Below, piece after piece: positions 41,051-50,255 of a DNA stretch of 64,000 nt. The notes below the pieces were generated by a model, which was not told where the DNA came from, made no database searches, and saw nothing but the letters and a program-made list of their open reading frames with translations. The stretch is from Paenibacillus nasutitermitis (GTDB lineage: Bacteria > Bacillota > Bacilli > Paenibacillales > Paenibacillaceae). The number at the start of each line of letters is the position of its first letter. Positions within the stretch are counted from its first letter, which is position 1. The position numbers and the translations under genes were made by a program. Where the stretch lies: positions 930,001 to 994,000 of the forward strand of contig NZ_BMHP01000003.1 of assembly GCF_014641075.1 (NCBI RefSeq), given 5' to 3'.

Positions 41051-43534
41051 CTACCGGCTAAGCATGAAGTCATCTACGTATAGATCGGTTGTTCCCGTTT
41101 CAGTCTGCACATACATCACTGCCGATGCCAGTTGACCGGTCCATGTGATATTGGTCAGCTTGGTGCCTTGAGTCCATTGACTGCTGTTAATAGATTTGTA
41201 ATCGGTCGATACATAGTGGGTGCCGGAATCGTCGACCAGCTTAATGGCAACCTGTCCTCTGCCTGTTCCGCTGCCCAGCTTGAACCAGGCGGATAAATTG
41301 TAGTTCCCTTCCCCTGCGGCCAGAAGGGCTGCTTTCACATCCTGGGTCGGACTGCTCCAAGGAGCGGTCCGCGCGGAGACTTTGGCGCCATAGCTGCCTG
41401 ATTTTTTGGTTGCGGCGTCGGCGGTCACCGTCCCGCCGTTTGCATTTCCCCAAGGGGAAATGACACCGCTCTCAAAGCCGGGATTTACAATCAGGTTGCT
41501 GCCCGAATATTCGTTGAAGCCGTCAAGAACCATGTACGTTCCCGATTTTTTGACCGCTTTAATGGTATGCGAACCATAAGGAAGACCGCTTATACTGTAT
41601 ACCGACTGCTGGGATTTATTGGACGCTGTCCCGAGCGTGCTGATGGTCTGCTTGAATACATTGTCAATATAGATATCCACATCTCCGCCGCTGGGGTCGG
41701 TTTCCGACAGAAAATCCACGCCTGTTCCTTTAAAGTTATACTCGAAGAAATCGTTGTTGACTGTCGTGTAATGAAGGTCGTTCATAAAGTTCCCGACCCC
41801 ACGGCCGTTGCTGTAGCCCCAACCCGTTCCGGAATAAACAATACCGCTGTACGTATCGTTGGTTTTGGCAGCAGCACGAAGAACGCTGTTATCGGAATGC
41901 ACCTTGAAGGAATCAACCACCATATAGGTTCCGGTCTTCTTCACAGCCTTGAACGTATGCGTACCGGCTGCAAGACCTGTTTTGCTGTACACGGTCTGCT
42001 GGCTCTGGTTCGAAACCGTGCCGTACGTGCTTATCGTCTGCTGCAGAACATTATCGATATAAATATCGACATTCCCGCCGCTCGGATCCTTCTCGGTCAC
42101 AAAGTCGATTCCCGTTCCCGTGAACGTATACTGCGCATAATCGTTGTTGGCTGTTGCATGGTGGACATTGTCGCCATAATCGCCGACACCGCGTCCTTCA
42201 CTGTAAATCCAGCTGCCGCCGGAATAAACAATGCCGTTGTCCGTGTCGTTCACCGTTGCCGCCGGCAAAGCAAAATCAGTCGAGATCGCATACAGCTTCC
42301 CTTCGCCGGGAAGGAACGAAGCCGAGATTGCGCCTGTCGCATTATTGTAATTGGTCCCGACCTCGCTGCCCGTTGTTTTGGAAACCTCGGTTACAGCCGA
42401 TGGCTTGGACGGTAAAGTAAAGCTTAAGGTTTGGGAGTTGGCATAATCCCGGTTGACAACCATCACATAGCTTCTTCCGTCCGCATTGGCAAAATGGGAG
42501 ATCAGCTGGTCGGTTGCAGCCGCTGGCTGCCAGAAATAATTAGCGGGAACTGTCGTGGTCCCGACAGGACGGGAGCCCTTCACATACACATCGCGGGATG
42601 TCAGCCCCATCAGGGTCGGACCTAATTTCTTTATTTCGGACCCAAGCGCTTTCGCCGGCTCGTACAAGTCGGTTTTGTTGCCGTTTGCATCAAAGATGGC
42701 CGTTGTAAACACTTCGTTTCCCGGGGTGAGAACAGGCTGGAACCAGGTGAACCAATACAGCCCTTTTACGCCATAAGCCAAATCATTATAAACATTCCAC
42801 CTCAGCTCATTGGCATTGGGTCTGCGCAAATTTCCGGGGATGCCAACCGACTGCAAATATACAGCCGTCTTGAGATTGTACGACAAGCCAACCGACCGCA
42901 AATTCTCCATCTCCTGATAAAAGCCCCCGTTAATGCCGCCGCTCACCGGAAACGGATAACGGTCCAGGGTCAAATATTTCAGATTAGCCGGATCGACCGC
43001 CTTCACCCATGAGCTGAGGCCTGAAATACCCAGAAAAGGCACCATATTGACATTGGGAACGGAATCGGGGTCGTTAAGAAGAAACCGCTGATAAACCTGC
43101 GCCGCCCTCGGAAAGGCGGAAGCGCCTGGTTCGTCTTTAATATAATAACCCCCGGTTGCCGGATGGTTCTTATAGGTGTTTGCGATGTTGTCGATTTCCG
43201 CATTGGTCGCCGTTGTCATCAGGTTTGCGGAGCGGGTATCCGACACCTGGACCTTGATTCCTCTGGAAGCTGCAAGATCAAGCACGGTATTCATCTGTGC
43301 GATGGAGCTGAACCCCGTATCATTGGGATAAAAGGTTTGGATTAGGTTGATGCCCGCATCCTTTATATAATCATACTGGGTGCTGTTGGTATAAGGCCAG
43401 GTTGGCATAAAGAAAATGCCCATCTGAAATTCCTCGCCAGCTGCCTCGGCGCGTGGAGCCGTCCATCCCACCGTTCCCGCCACTACGCATGCCGCCACAG
43501 CGGCTGTCATCCTTTTGGCCCACTTCTTTCTCAT
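41051..43534 (-). CDS. Secreted glycosidase-like barrel protein with tandem beta-sandwich repeats and CBM4/9-like module
   Basis: 827 aa, exported: signal peptide ends about residue 31 (APRAEA). Residues about 33-410 look like an (alpha/beta)8 barrel: MGIFFMPTWPY, GINLIQTFYPNDTG, GYYIKDEPGASAF (candidate acid residue), LKYLTLDRYPFPVSGG, KGLYWFTWFQPV. Two related modules of about 125 aa follow (NDTDNGIVYSGG... and NDTYSGIVYSGTG..., each with DPSGGNVDIYIDNV/DPSGGDVDIYIDNV). The C-terminus (about 685-827) resembles CBM4/9 (NLIVNPGFESG, YNLSAWFKLGSG). AGGAGG is 8 nt before the ATG. It stands alone; GH family not assigned. Confidence 0.8.
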   Translation of the reverse strand: MRKKWAKRMTAAVAACVVAGTVGWTAPRAEAAGEEFQMGIFFMPTWPYTNSTQYDYIKDAGINLIQTFYPNDTGFSSIAQMNTVLDLAASRGIKVQVSDTRSANLMTTATNAEIDNIANTYKNHPATGGYYIKDEPGASAFPRAAQVYQRFLLNDPDSVPNVNMVPFLGISGLSSWVKAVDPANLKYLTLDRYPFPVSGGINGGFYQEMENLRSVGLSYNLKTAVYLQSVGIPGNLRRPNANELRWNVYNDLAYGVKGLYWFTWFQPVLTPGNEVFTTAIFDANGNKTDLYEPAKALGSEIKKLGPTLMGLTSRDVYVKGSRPVGTTTVPANYFWQPAAATDQLISHFANADGRSYVMVVNRDYANSQTLSFTLPSKPSAVTEVSKTTGSEVGTNYNNATGAISASFLPGEGKLYAISTDFALPAATVNDTDNGIVYSGGSWIYSEGRGVGDYGDNVHHATANNDYAQYTFTGTGIDFVTEKDPSGGNVDIYIDNVLQQTISTYGTVSNQSQQTVYSKTGLAAGTHTFKAVKKTGTYMVVDSFKVHSDNSVLRAAAKTNDTYSGIVYSGTGWGYSNGRGVGNFMNDLHYTTVNNDFFEYNFKGTGVDFLSETDPSGGDVDIYIDNVFKQTISTLGTASNKSQQSVYSISGLPYGSHTIKAVKKSGTYMVLDGFNEYSGSNLIVNPGFESGVISPWGNANGGTVTADAATKKSGSYGAKVSARTAPWSSPTQDVKAALLAAGEGNYNLSAWFKLGSGTGRGQVAIKLVDDSGTHYVSTDYKSINSSQWTQGTKLTNITWTGQLASAVMYVQTETGTTDLYVDDFMLSR

Positions 43535-43840
43535 AATAAAGCCTCCTTTTCGGAATGGATCAGACCTTTGCGCTAACAACTTACAAGCCTGGCAGCTTCT
43601 TAAAAAGATTGCGGCAGCACCTCTTTCCATCATACTTTTTCACAGTCTCGGGTATCCTATAATTTGGATTTCATAGAATATCTTAATCCAATTGAGATTT
43701 AATGTTTGTCGAAATTTGTAATTTTAATAAAATTATAAACCATAGAGAGTCCACTCTCGTCCAGTCTCGTCAATGCCTTAATAAAATGGTTCACCGTACC
43801 ATCTCGTGAAAATTGTACGTTAAGCATTAATTGAAAGCTA

Positions 43841-43878
43841 AAAAGCCGGATTCCTGTACATTAAGGAAAGCCGGCTTT
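43841..43878 (-). terminator. Terminator-like hairpin
   Basis: GCCGG..TCCT / AGGA..CCGGC with a T-run on the minus strand; second hairpin after the Nudix gene. Confidence 0.6.
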
Positions 43879-43897
43879 CATGCCCGTTACTAATCGT

Positions 43898-43949
43898 AAA
43901 CAGCGGCAGCCTAAGACTGGTAAAAACAAGTCCTGAACTGCCGCTGTTT
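43898..43949. terminator. Intrinsic terminator downstream of the Nudix gene
   Basis: 12-bp stem AAACAGCGGCAG / CTGCCGCTGTTT (43898-43909 with 43938-43949), T-rich on either strand. Confidence 0.7.
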
Positions 43950-43972
43950 TATTCAATAACGTTTGTTATCAT

Positions 43973-44464
43973 CTACTTCGATATATATGTTTGATGTTTG
44001 ATTATGAACTCAGGTTTCGTTAAATACGCTATGTAATTTACCGCTCCATTAAAATCCAAATATGCCTGATAGCGAGTGCGAATAGCGGGGTGTTCAATGA
44101 AATCAAGAACTTTATCTTTCGCCACCCAGCGACTATCGGTTGTTTCCTCAGTAACAGCTAACAACTCCCCACCAACAGGTTTACATACGAAATCAAACCC
44201 AACTTGCGTAGGAACATCAGTCACACCATCATACCATTTAAAAATCCCTGTATTCGAATAGACACCAATTAAGTAGCTAACCGTAGTATCAATTCCACTT
44301 TCCTCTTTGATTTCACGAATCAAAGCATCCATCAGATTTTCTCCAACTTCCACTTGTCCACCAGGGTAAACCCAACCACCGTCACGAGTTTGTACTAAAA
44401 GTATATTTCCTTGCTCATCTTCCACAAATCCACCTGCGGCTACTATATGCGTTGGAAATGGCAT
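43973..44464 (-). CDS. Nudix hydrolase
   Basis: 163 aa. The Nudix box is complete: GGQVEVGENLMDALIREIKEESGID (G-x5-E-x7-RE-x2-EE-x-G), so the Mg-dependent diphosphate hydrolysis chemistry should be intact. The substrate could be a nucleotide or nucleotide sugar. AAAGGAGG lies 7 nt before the ATG at 44464. The gene is visibly AT-richer than the murD-like gene 84 bp upstream, so the two probably have different origins. Confidence 0.88.
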   Translation of the reverse strand: MPFPTHIVAAGGFVEDEQGNILLVQTRDGGWVYPGGQVEVGENLMDALIREIKEESGIDTTVSYLIGVYSNTGIFKWYDGVTDVPTQVGFDFVCKPVGGELLAVTEETTDSRWVAKDKVLDFIEHPAIRTRYQAYLDFNGAVNYIAYLTKPEFIIKHQTYISK

Positions 44465-44547
44465 ATTACGACCTCCTTTGCAGTACGTTTGTATATTTAT
44501 TCCATATCCAGGGCAATTAGGTTTCCCGGCAAACGCCTGTGCCTTGC

Positions 44548-45885
44548 TCAACCTTTTCTCTCCAACCGGTGCAGCGCCCCGACCAGTTCTACAAAGTGAC
44601 ACCCACGTTCTTCAAAATTGCTATATTGGTCATATGCAGTGCAGGCAGGGCTTAGCAGAACAGTGTCGCCCGGTGCGGCCATCTTGTGAGACTGCGCCAC
44701 TGCCTCGGCCAGGCCTTCGCAGCGGACAATGGGTGGGCACCTCGGCACTCGGCGCGCAGCATCCTCGATCTGACTGGCCGCTTCGCCGATCAACAGCAAC
44801 ACCTTGACATGATCAGGCAGCAACCGGGCCATCTCGTCAAACGGTACCTTCTTATCTCGCCCGCCGGCGATCAGCAGCACTCGGCCCACGTGCGCATGCA
44901 GTGTGGCAACGGTACGGGTGGGGCTGGAGCCGATGGAGTTGTTGTAATAATGTACGCCACCCACATCTGCCACCCACTGGTTTCGGTGCTCGACGCCGAC
45001 GAAGGTGCGCACCGTCTCCAGAATTGCCTCGTCCGGCACGGTCCCCCGCACAGCGGTCATGGCTGCCATGACGTTTTCCACGTTATACCACCCCGGCATA
45101 CGAATGTCACGGATAGGTACCAGCCCGTCGATCACATCATCGCGGACCGTGTGCCCGCCGAAGTACTTGGTCCGCCCCCACCCGCGCAGTGCAGCGGTCG
45201 CCGGATTGTCTCCGTTGAGGACGGCAAGTTCGCCAGCCCTCTGAAAATCCAGCAGGCGGCACTTGGCGGCGATATATTCATCCATGTCGAGGTGCCAGTC
45301 GAGATGATTGGGCGAGAGGTTGGTGATCACCGCCACATGGGGAGAGCGCGTCATGTCTATCAGCTGGAAGCTGGACAGCTCGACCGCGCAGGCGTCCAGC
45401 GGCGACATCTCGCCCGCGCGCGTCAGTAGTGGCGTGCCAATGTTGCCGCCCACATGCACCGTACGTCCCCCATTGGCCAGCATGTCGGCAATCAGCGACG
45501 TGGTGGTGGTCTTACCGTCCGAACCGGTCACACCGAAAATGGGACATGGACACAGCGCGAAAAACTCCTCCATCTCACTGGTCACACGGCTGCCACCTGC
45601 GCGGGCTGAGTCCAGCGCCGGATGGTCTGGGCGCATGCCCGGGGTGCGGAACACCATGTCGCCCCCAACGTGATCCAGGTAATTCTCCCCTAAGTGCAAC
45701 CCGACGCCCAGATCGTCCCACTCCTCTCGGGGCAGGGCCAGGTTGCGATCGCGCACGGTGACGCGCGCTCCGGCCGAGCACAGCATTCGGATCAGCGGTG
45801 CGTTGCTGACGCCGGCGCCGATAACTGTCACATCCCGACCGGCCAGCGCTTGGATATAGGTGTCAAAAGCAGGATTCATAGGCAC
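44548..45885 (-). CDS. murD: MurD-type UDP-MurNAc-L-Ala:D-Glu ligase, stand-alone
   Basis: 445-aa Mur ligase. N-terminal Rossmann-like domain (DVTVIGAGVSNAPLIRML), central ATP loop GVTGSDGKTTTT, Mg-binding VELSSFQL, NHLDWH with the Lys-containing segment that follows (AAKCRLLDF), and C-terminal domain with VGVEHR, NNSIGSSPT and LLSPACTAYDQY. The enzyme adds D-Glu to UDP-MurNAc-L-Ala in peptidoglycan synthesis. It is not inside a dcw cluster, is distinctly GC-rich beside its neighbours and has GSDGKT in place of the usual GTNGK(S/T). This suggests an acquired second copy. Start at 45885 or 45879. Confidence 0.88.
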   Translation of the reverse strand: MPMNPAFDTYIQALAGRDVTVIGAGVSNAPLIRMLCSAGARVTVRDRNLALPREEWDDLGVGLHLGENYLDHVGGDMVFRTPGMRPDHPALDSARAGGSRVTSEMEEFFALCPCPIFGVTGSDGKTTTTSLIADMLANGGRTVHVGGNIGTPLLTRAGEMSPLDACAVELSSFQLIDMTRSPHVAVITNLSPNHLDWHLDMDEYIAAKCRLLDFQRAGELAVLNGDNPATAALRGWGRTKYFGGHTVRDDVIDGLVPIRDIRMPGWYNVENVMAAMTAVRGTVPDEAILETVRTFVGVEHRNQWVADVGGVHYYNNSIGSSPTRTVATLHAHVGRVLLIAGGRDKKVPFDEMARLLPDHVKVLLLIGEAASQIEDAARRVPRCPPIVRCEGLAEAVAQSHKMAAPGDTVLLSPACTAYDQYSNFEERGCHFVELVGALHRLERKG

Positions 45886-45939
45886 CTCCGCTTAAGAAAT
45901 GTTAGGGATAAAACCATTCTGCCGATGCATATCATTAAT

Positions 45940-46092
45940 TCAAATATACCACATATTGGAACCGCCCTGCTTCTCTTTCTGAGGCTCATCCATCGCAGCA
46001 TAACGCTCGCTTAGTTCTTTCATCTTCTCCGGATCCGCATTCGAGTTGTAGTCGCCGAAGCTCGTTCGATAATTGCTGCTTTGCGTTATCAT
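45940..46092 (-). CDS. Hypothetical small protein, 50 aa (possible fragment)
   Basis: Open frame starting with MITQSSNYRTSFGDYNSN and ending SNMWYI, with a charged middle (PEKMKELSERYAAMDEPQ). Composition looks coding, but there is no ribosome binding site: the ATG follows C7 and A8 runs. The frame is open further upstream without a start, so it may be the surviving C-terminus of a longer gene. No family recognised. Confidence 0.4.
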   Translation of the reverse strand: MITQSSNYRTSFGDYNSNADPEKMKELSERYAAMDEPQKEKQGGSNMWYI

Positions 46093-46137
46093 TTTTTTTT
46101 GGGGGGGTATCCATCTATCAAGTTTATATACCAGTGA

Positions 46138-46183
46138 ACAAAAAAAGAGCCAGCCCCAACTCTAGTAGCGGGAACTGACTCTT
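46138..46183 (-). terminator. Intrinsic terminator after the YhaM-like gene
   Basis: AAGAGTCAG / CTGGCTCTT stem (one T-G wobble) on the minus strand followed by a run of Ts (46140-46146). Confidence 0.75.
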
Positions 46184-46191
46184 CTTAAACG

Positions 46192-47172
46192 TTAATAGGA
46201 TTCCAGGGCAGCTCGCGGAATATTCGTCCGGTAGACCGCTTTATTCTCAAGTCCTCTGATCATCGGGGTCCAAGGCTCTGTCTCCGGTGTCGTGTCAAGC
46301 GCATCCTCCACCATCTGCAGCTTGGCGTCGAGAGCGTCGATATGGTGCAGCGCTACCGCTTCTGCGGTCTGAGGCTGGACCGGGCTGCCCCATTCCCCGA
46401 GATTATGATGAGACAACACGAGATGCTGAAGGGCCAGCACACGGTCCGAGTCCAGCGCAATGCCCTCGCGTATAGCCGCTTCCGTAATCCAGTTGGAAGC
46501 CATGGAGATATGGCCCATCAGCTTGCCCCTGACGCTGTATTCGGAAACGATACCGAGCTGCGCAATCATTTCCTCCGGTTTGGCGATGTCATGCAAAATA
46601 ATACCGGCCTGCAGCAAATCCGGATTCAGGAACGGACGCTGCTTGCAAATAAACTCTCCCAACTCCAGCATCCGTACCATATGATAGGCAAGTCCGGCAA
46701 AATAAGCATGATGATGCGTCTTGGCTGCCGGATAATGCATCAGCTTCTCTTCAACCTTGCCGATACAGAAGGAGACGATTGTCCTGATTTCCGGGTCTCC
46801 TATCTTCTCCATGGCCTGCTTGATGGCATAGACCAGATCAACAGGCCGGATTGGCGCCGAGCGGATAAAATCGGTAATGTTCACCCCGTCATCGGGTTCG
46901 GTTTTGCGGATACGCGAGATCTTGATCTGCAGCCGTTCCCGGTAAGTCAGAACGGTGCCCTGCACCTTTACCAGACCCATCGGGAAAAAGGTTTCCTTGT
47001 CCGTACTTGAGACATCCCAATACTTCGCCGGCATCTGCCCGCTGGAATCGCAAAGCACAATATCAAAATAATCCTTGGGCGGTGTGCCGTTGGTCTGTTT
47101 GACATCAAGCTCCTTCAGCAAATAAAAGCCGACAAACTCGTCTTGCGAATTCAATTGCTTAATCAGTGTCAT
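46192..47172 (-). CDS. yhaM: 3'-5' exoribonuclease of the YhaM family
   Basis: 326 aa, normal length. An N-terminal OB-fold domain (about residues 10-95, VGFYLLKELDVKQ, KYWDVSS, VQGTVLTYRERLQIKI) is followed by an HD domain (KTHHHAYFAGLAYH, then ILHDIAKPEE, LVLSHHNLGEWGSP). The HD residues that bind metal are all present. YhaM trims RNA and single-stranded DNA 3' ends in Firmicutes. TAGGAGG is 11-12 nt before the ATG. Monocistronic. Confidence 0.92.
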   Translation of the reverse strand: MTLIKQLNSQDEFVGFYLLKELDVKQTNGTPPKDYFDIVLCDSSGQMPAKYWDVSSTDKETFFPMGLVKVQGTVLTYRERLQIKISRIRKTEPDDGVNITDFIRSAPIRPVDLVYAIKQAMEKIGDPEIRTIVSFCIGKVEEKLMHYPAAKTHHHAYFAGLAYHMVRMLELGEFICKQRPFLNPDLLQAGIILHDIAKPEEMIAQLGIVSEYSVRGKLMGHISMASNWITEAAIREGIALDSDRVLALQHLVLSHHNLGEWGSPVQPQTAEAVALHHIDALDAKLQMVEDALDTTPETEPWTPMIRGLENKAVYRTNIPRAALESY

Positions 47173-47516
47173 ATCTGAAAAATCCTCCTAAAGCTTCCCT
47201 CGTTTCGCGGGCGATGATACACGGTCTCCTTACAGCAGATAACCGGTTGTCCCGGGCCAACGTGTGATCGTTAGGGTTATTATACTACGAAAGCTTATCC
47301 AGCCGGAGAAAAATTCATTTTTTGCCGCTTGCAGTGATTGAGAATACACCATTTTGGGTAACGAAAATATACGTCTGCCTTTTTCATGAAACTTCGAATG
47401 TTTTATATCTATTTTGCATAAGTCCCATATAGATCTATCGTGCGCCATTCGAACTGGATCCCGTGCGATAAGGTTCTATTAAACCCATGCCGCAGCTGCT
47501 CAAGGAGTCGATATCA
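47173..47516. other. Intergenic region
   Basis: About 340 bp between the divergent YhaM-like and dehydrogenase genes. It must carry both promoters; no clear pair, riboswitch or operator seen. Confidence 0.4.
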
Positions 47517-48500
47517 TTGAAGAAGAAGGCTGTTCTTATTACGGCAAGCGGCAAAGATAATTTCACGCCGGAGCAAATATCGCGTCTGGAGCTTGCCGGT
47601 GATATTACCTATCACACTGCGCTCGATCCCATTCCTGCCGGCCGTCTGGTGGACCTTCTGCAGGAAGCCGAAGTGGCGGGCCTCACCCCGCGTTCCGTCC
47701 CATCCATCGATGCATCATGGATCACGCAGCTGCCCAGGCTTAGAGGCATCGCGGTCTTTGCTACAGGCATCGATTATATCGATCTGGAGCTGCTCGAGGA
47801 GAAGGATATCACGCTCTCCAATCTGCCGCAGTACTCCACGATATCCGTCGCGGAACATACCATCGGACTGCTGCTGACGCTTTCGCGACGGATCCATCTG
47901 AGCCAGGACCGGGTGCGCGGCAGGGTGCCGGCGGGCACCTCGGTGAAAGGCTGGGAGCTGCGCGGCAAGACGCTTGGCTTGATCGGTCTGGGCCGGATCG
48001 GCAGTTATGTTGCCGGTCTGGCACAGGCCTTCGGCATGAATGTGATTGGCTGCGATCCCAGAGAGGATCGCGGCCAGGGTCTGGCTAAAGTATCCAAGGA
48101 AGAGCTGCTTGCTTCCTCGGATATTGTCTCTCTTCATTATCCTTCCAGTTGGGGGATAGGTCATAGTTTCGGAGCTCATGAGCTGTACCGGATGAAGCAG
48201 GGGGCTTATTTGATCAATGTATCGCGATCCGCGCTGGTGGACAATGCGGCTGTTGTCACCTCTATTGACGAGGGTCATTTGAAAGGTTATGCCGTAGACG
48301 ATTTCTTCTCTCTGGCCGGAGACACTCTGGCTCAGCGCCAAATTGCAGAGGGGCGGATTCTTCAGACCGGTCATACCGCCTGGTATTCGGAGGAGGTTAT
48401 TGCACGCGGATATGACAGCTTTGTGGATCATGTGGCGGAACTGCTCCGCGGAGCTTCCCTGGGTACCGTTGTTACCGGAAAGGACGCTAGGCTTTTATGA
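47517..48500 (+). CDS. D-isomer 2-hydroxyacid dehydrogenase-like protein
   Basis: 327 aa with the two-domain NAD-binding fold. GLIGLGRIGSYVAG is the dinucleotide motif. Catalytic Arg is in NVSRSALVD and His in LQTGHTAWYSEE, but the usual Glu (DVFxxEP) is replaced in YAVDDFFSLAG, so activity may be altered. Start is TTG at 47517 with AAGGAG 9 nt upstream; the ATG at 47487 has none. Its stop overlaps the membrane-protein start (ATGA). Confidence 0.85.
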   Translation: MKKKAVLITASGKDNFTPEQISRLELAGDITYHTALDPIPAGRLVDLLQEAEVAGLTPRSVPSIDASWITQLPRLRGIAVFATGIDYIDLELLEEKDITLSNLPQYSTISVAEHTIGLLLTLSRRIHLSQDRVRGRVPAGTSVKGWELRGKTLGLIGLGRIGSYVAGLAQAFGMNVIGCDPREDRGQGLAKVSKEELLASSDIVSLHYPSSWGIGHSFGAHELYRMKQGAYLINVSRSALVDNAAVVTSIDEGHLKGYAVDDFFSLAGDTLAQRQIAEGRILQTGHTAWYSEEVIARGYDSFVDHVAELLRGASLGTVVTGKDARLL

Positions 48501-49201
48501 GAAATGAGACCTTTGAAGCGCGCCTTCATATGATGGAACGATGGATCATCGCATCGGCTTTCATCCTGAGCGCCTTATTCGTAGTCGTGCTTGCGGCTGT
48601 CAAATGGCCAAGTTATTGGATCTACCTGGCTGCTGAGCAAACGCCGATGACATGGCTGCAGAGCGTCATCTGGTTCGGATGCGTCCTGATGGCTTTGCTT
48701 TGCTGCATGCTGACTTACGCCCGCGATGGCTTTAAGCGCCGCCCGCTAAACTGGCTGCTGCTGTCAGCAGCCTTCGCCTTTCTGATGGCGGATGAGCGCT
48801 TCGCTTTTCACGAGCGCGTCCGCGATCATTATTTGAAGTCAACCGGCATCAAGTTCCTTCCCTGGATGGAGGCCGGCGACTTCATTCTGCTGGTCTATGC
48901 CATTGTGGCACTCGCGCTGGCGGTATATGTGATCCGCCTCTATCGCGTCCGCCGTCTGGCTCTGGTCTGGCTGATCATCTCCGGAGCCTTGTTCGCCCTG
49001 GCGGTAGGAATGGATACCTTCGATGTGTCCCGAATGTCCAAAGCCGCCGAACGCCTGGAGCAGACTCTGGAGGAAATCGTCGAGCTCTTCGCGGTGCTAT
49101 CGCTGCTCAGCTCGCTTATGCTGATGGTCGTACATCATGTTATGCACGAAGCGCCGGGGCCGGGGCCGGACCCTCAGCCCGAAGCAGATCCTGCTTCTTG
49201 A
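48497..49201 (+). CDS. Integral membrane protein, unknown
   Basis: 234 aa with six likely membrane helices (about residues 15-36, 50-75, 84-98, 125-145, 150-172, 196-216). Hydrophilic loops include MADERFAFHERVRDHYLKSTG, whose acidic and His residues could bind metal. The C-terminal tail is Pro/Gly-rich (APGPGPDPQPEADP). It overlaps the dehydrogenase gene by 4 bp, so the two are translated together. No family recognised. Confidence 0.8.
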   Translation: MRNETFEARLHMMERWIIASAFILSALFVVVLAAVKWPSYWIYLAAEQTPMTWLQSVIWFGCVLMALLCCMLTYARDGFKRRPLNWLLLSAAFAFLMADERFAFHERVRDHYLKSTGIKFLPWMEAGDFILLVYAIVALALAVYVIRLYRVRRLALVWLIISGALFALAVGMDTFDVSRMSKAAERLEQTLEEIVELFAVLSLLSSLMLMVVHHVMHEAPGPGPDPQPEADPAS

Positions 49202-49271
49202 CACCACTGGCTCATGATGACGGCCAGTTCTCAGCTGTTAGGGTGGAGGGACGCAAGGCAAGGCCCCTCGC

Positions 49272-50255
49272 TTACAGGAACTGATCAACAAGCATCTTGG
49301 CCCAAAGCTGATTCGCTTGCAGAGTGCGCCCCGCATTATGCGGGGTATGGACCACATTGTGGCGTCCGAGCAGCGGATCGTCCAGCGGCAGCGGCTCGAT
49401 ATCGAACACATCGGCGGCCAGGCTCAATTCATCAGCCAGCACGCGCCTTCTCAGCTCCTCCATATCAACAATGCCGGCCCGCGTCGCCAGCACCACAAGC
49501 GTGCCTTTGGGCAGTGCGCGTATATGCTGCGCTGTAACCAGCCCTTCTGTGCTGTCCGTCAGCGGAACCATGGGAACGAAAATCTCCGCATCCCGCACAA
49601 GACGGTCCAGATGCCATTCCCGGCGGCTCCCGGCCCGGTGAAACGAAGGCTCTGGCGCATAAGGGTCCCATGCCGCCACATCGGCGCCCAGCATGTGAAC
49701 GAAGCTTGCATACCGGGAAGCGATGTTCCCCGCGCCTACGATTCGCACCCGTTTGCCCGCTACCGTACCGTTCGTAAAGTTGGGATCGTCACCGAACTGC
49801 TCCAGCGGATAATCCCATGGGCCAATGCTTGTCAATATCTCATGATGCAGCTGCGGAATGCGGCGCAGCCCGCAAAGCGTCAAAGCCAGGGCGAACTCCG
49901 ACACCGACTGCCCCCAGAAACCTTCGGACGGCTGAACATACAGCTTTACACCGCGCTCCTTCAAGCTGTCTTCCACTTCCTGAGCTGCCCGGCCGCCATG
50001 TCCCAAAACAATAATCACGGCCTCCTTCAACGCTGCGAACGGCTCCACGCTTTCCTTAGTGACCGGAAGACCCAGTGCAACAAGACGGGTGACCTCCCCC
50101 GGGCGATTCACCACTTCATCAAGTCCGCCCTGAAAATCCGGGGAAACCCGAATCAGCTCCGCTTCCCCCTGCTCCTGCCACAATTGCAATAAATGGTCGG
50201 CTGAGTACGGCCAAATCCGGTCAAAATCCGGATGTACGACAATAATGCTGCTCAT
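49272..50255 (-). CDS. D-isomer 2-hydroxyacid dehydrogenase family protein
   Basis: 327 aa. The NAD loop is VRIVGAGNIASRYAS (G-x-G-x-x-x variant). Catalytic Arg in LATRAGIVDMEEL, Glu in ADVFDIEPLP and His in HTPHNAGRT are all retained, unlike the paralogue at 47517. Last gene in a three-gene operon with 4-bp overlaps on each side (ATGA at 50252-50255). It probably reduces or oxidises a 2-keto/2-hydroxy acid made by the upstream enzymes. Confidence 0.88.
   Translation of the reverse strand: MSSIIVVHPDFDRIWPYSADHLLQLWQEQGEAELIRVSPDFQGGLDEVVNRPGEVTRLVALGLPVTKESVEPFAALKEAVIIVLGHGGRAAQEVEDSLKERGVKLYVQPSEGFWGQSVSEFALALTLCGLRRIPQLHHEILTSIGPWDYPLEQFGDDPNFTNGTVAGKRVRIVGAGNIASRYASFVHMLGADVAAWDPYAPEPSFHRAGSRREWHLDRLVRDAEIFVPMVPLTDSTEGLVTAQHIRALPKGTLVVLATRAGIVDMEELRRRVLADELSLAADVFDIEPLPLDDPLLGRHNVVHTPHNAGRTLQANQLWAKMLVDQFL

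Larger units (their letters stand above)
43535..43972. other. AT-rich intergenic region
   Basis: 438 bp. It should contain the promoter of the secreted glycosidase gene, but no convincing -35/-10 pair was found. The right part holds two hairpins that terminate the Nudix transcript (separate entries). No gene seen. Confidence 0.5.

Noticed and set aside
47230..47448. 72-aa minus-strand open frame
   Set aside because: No ribosome site, odd composition, lies in a divergent promoter region.
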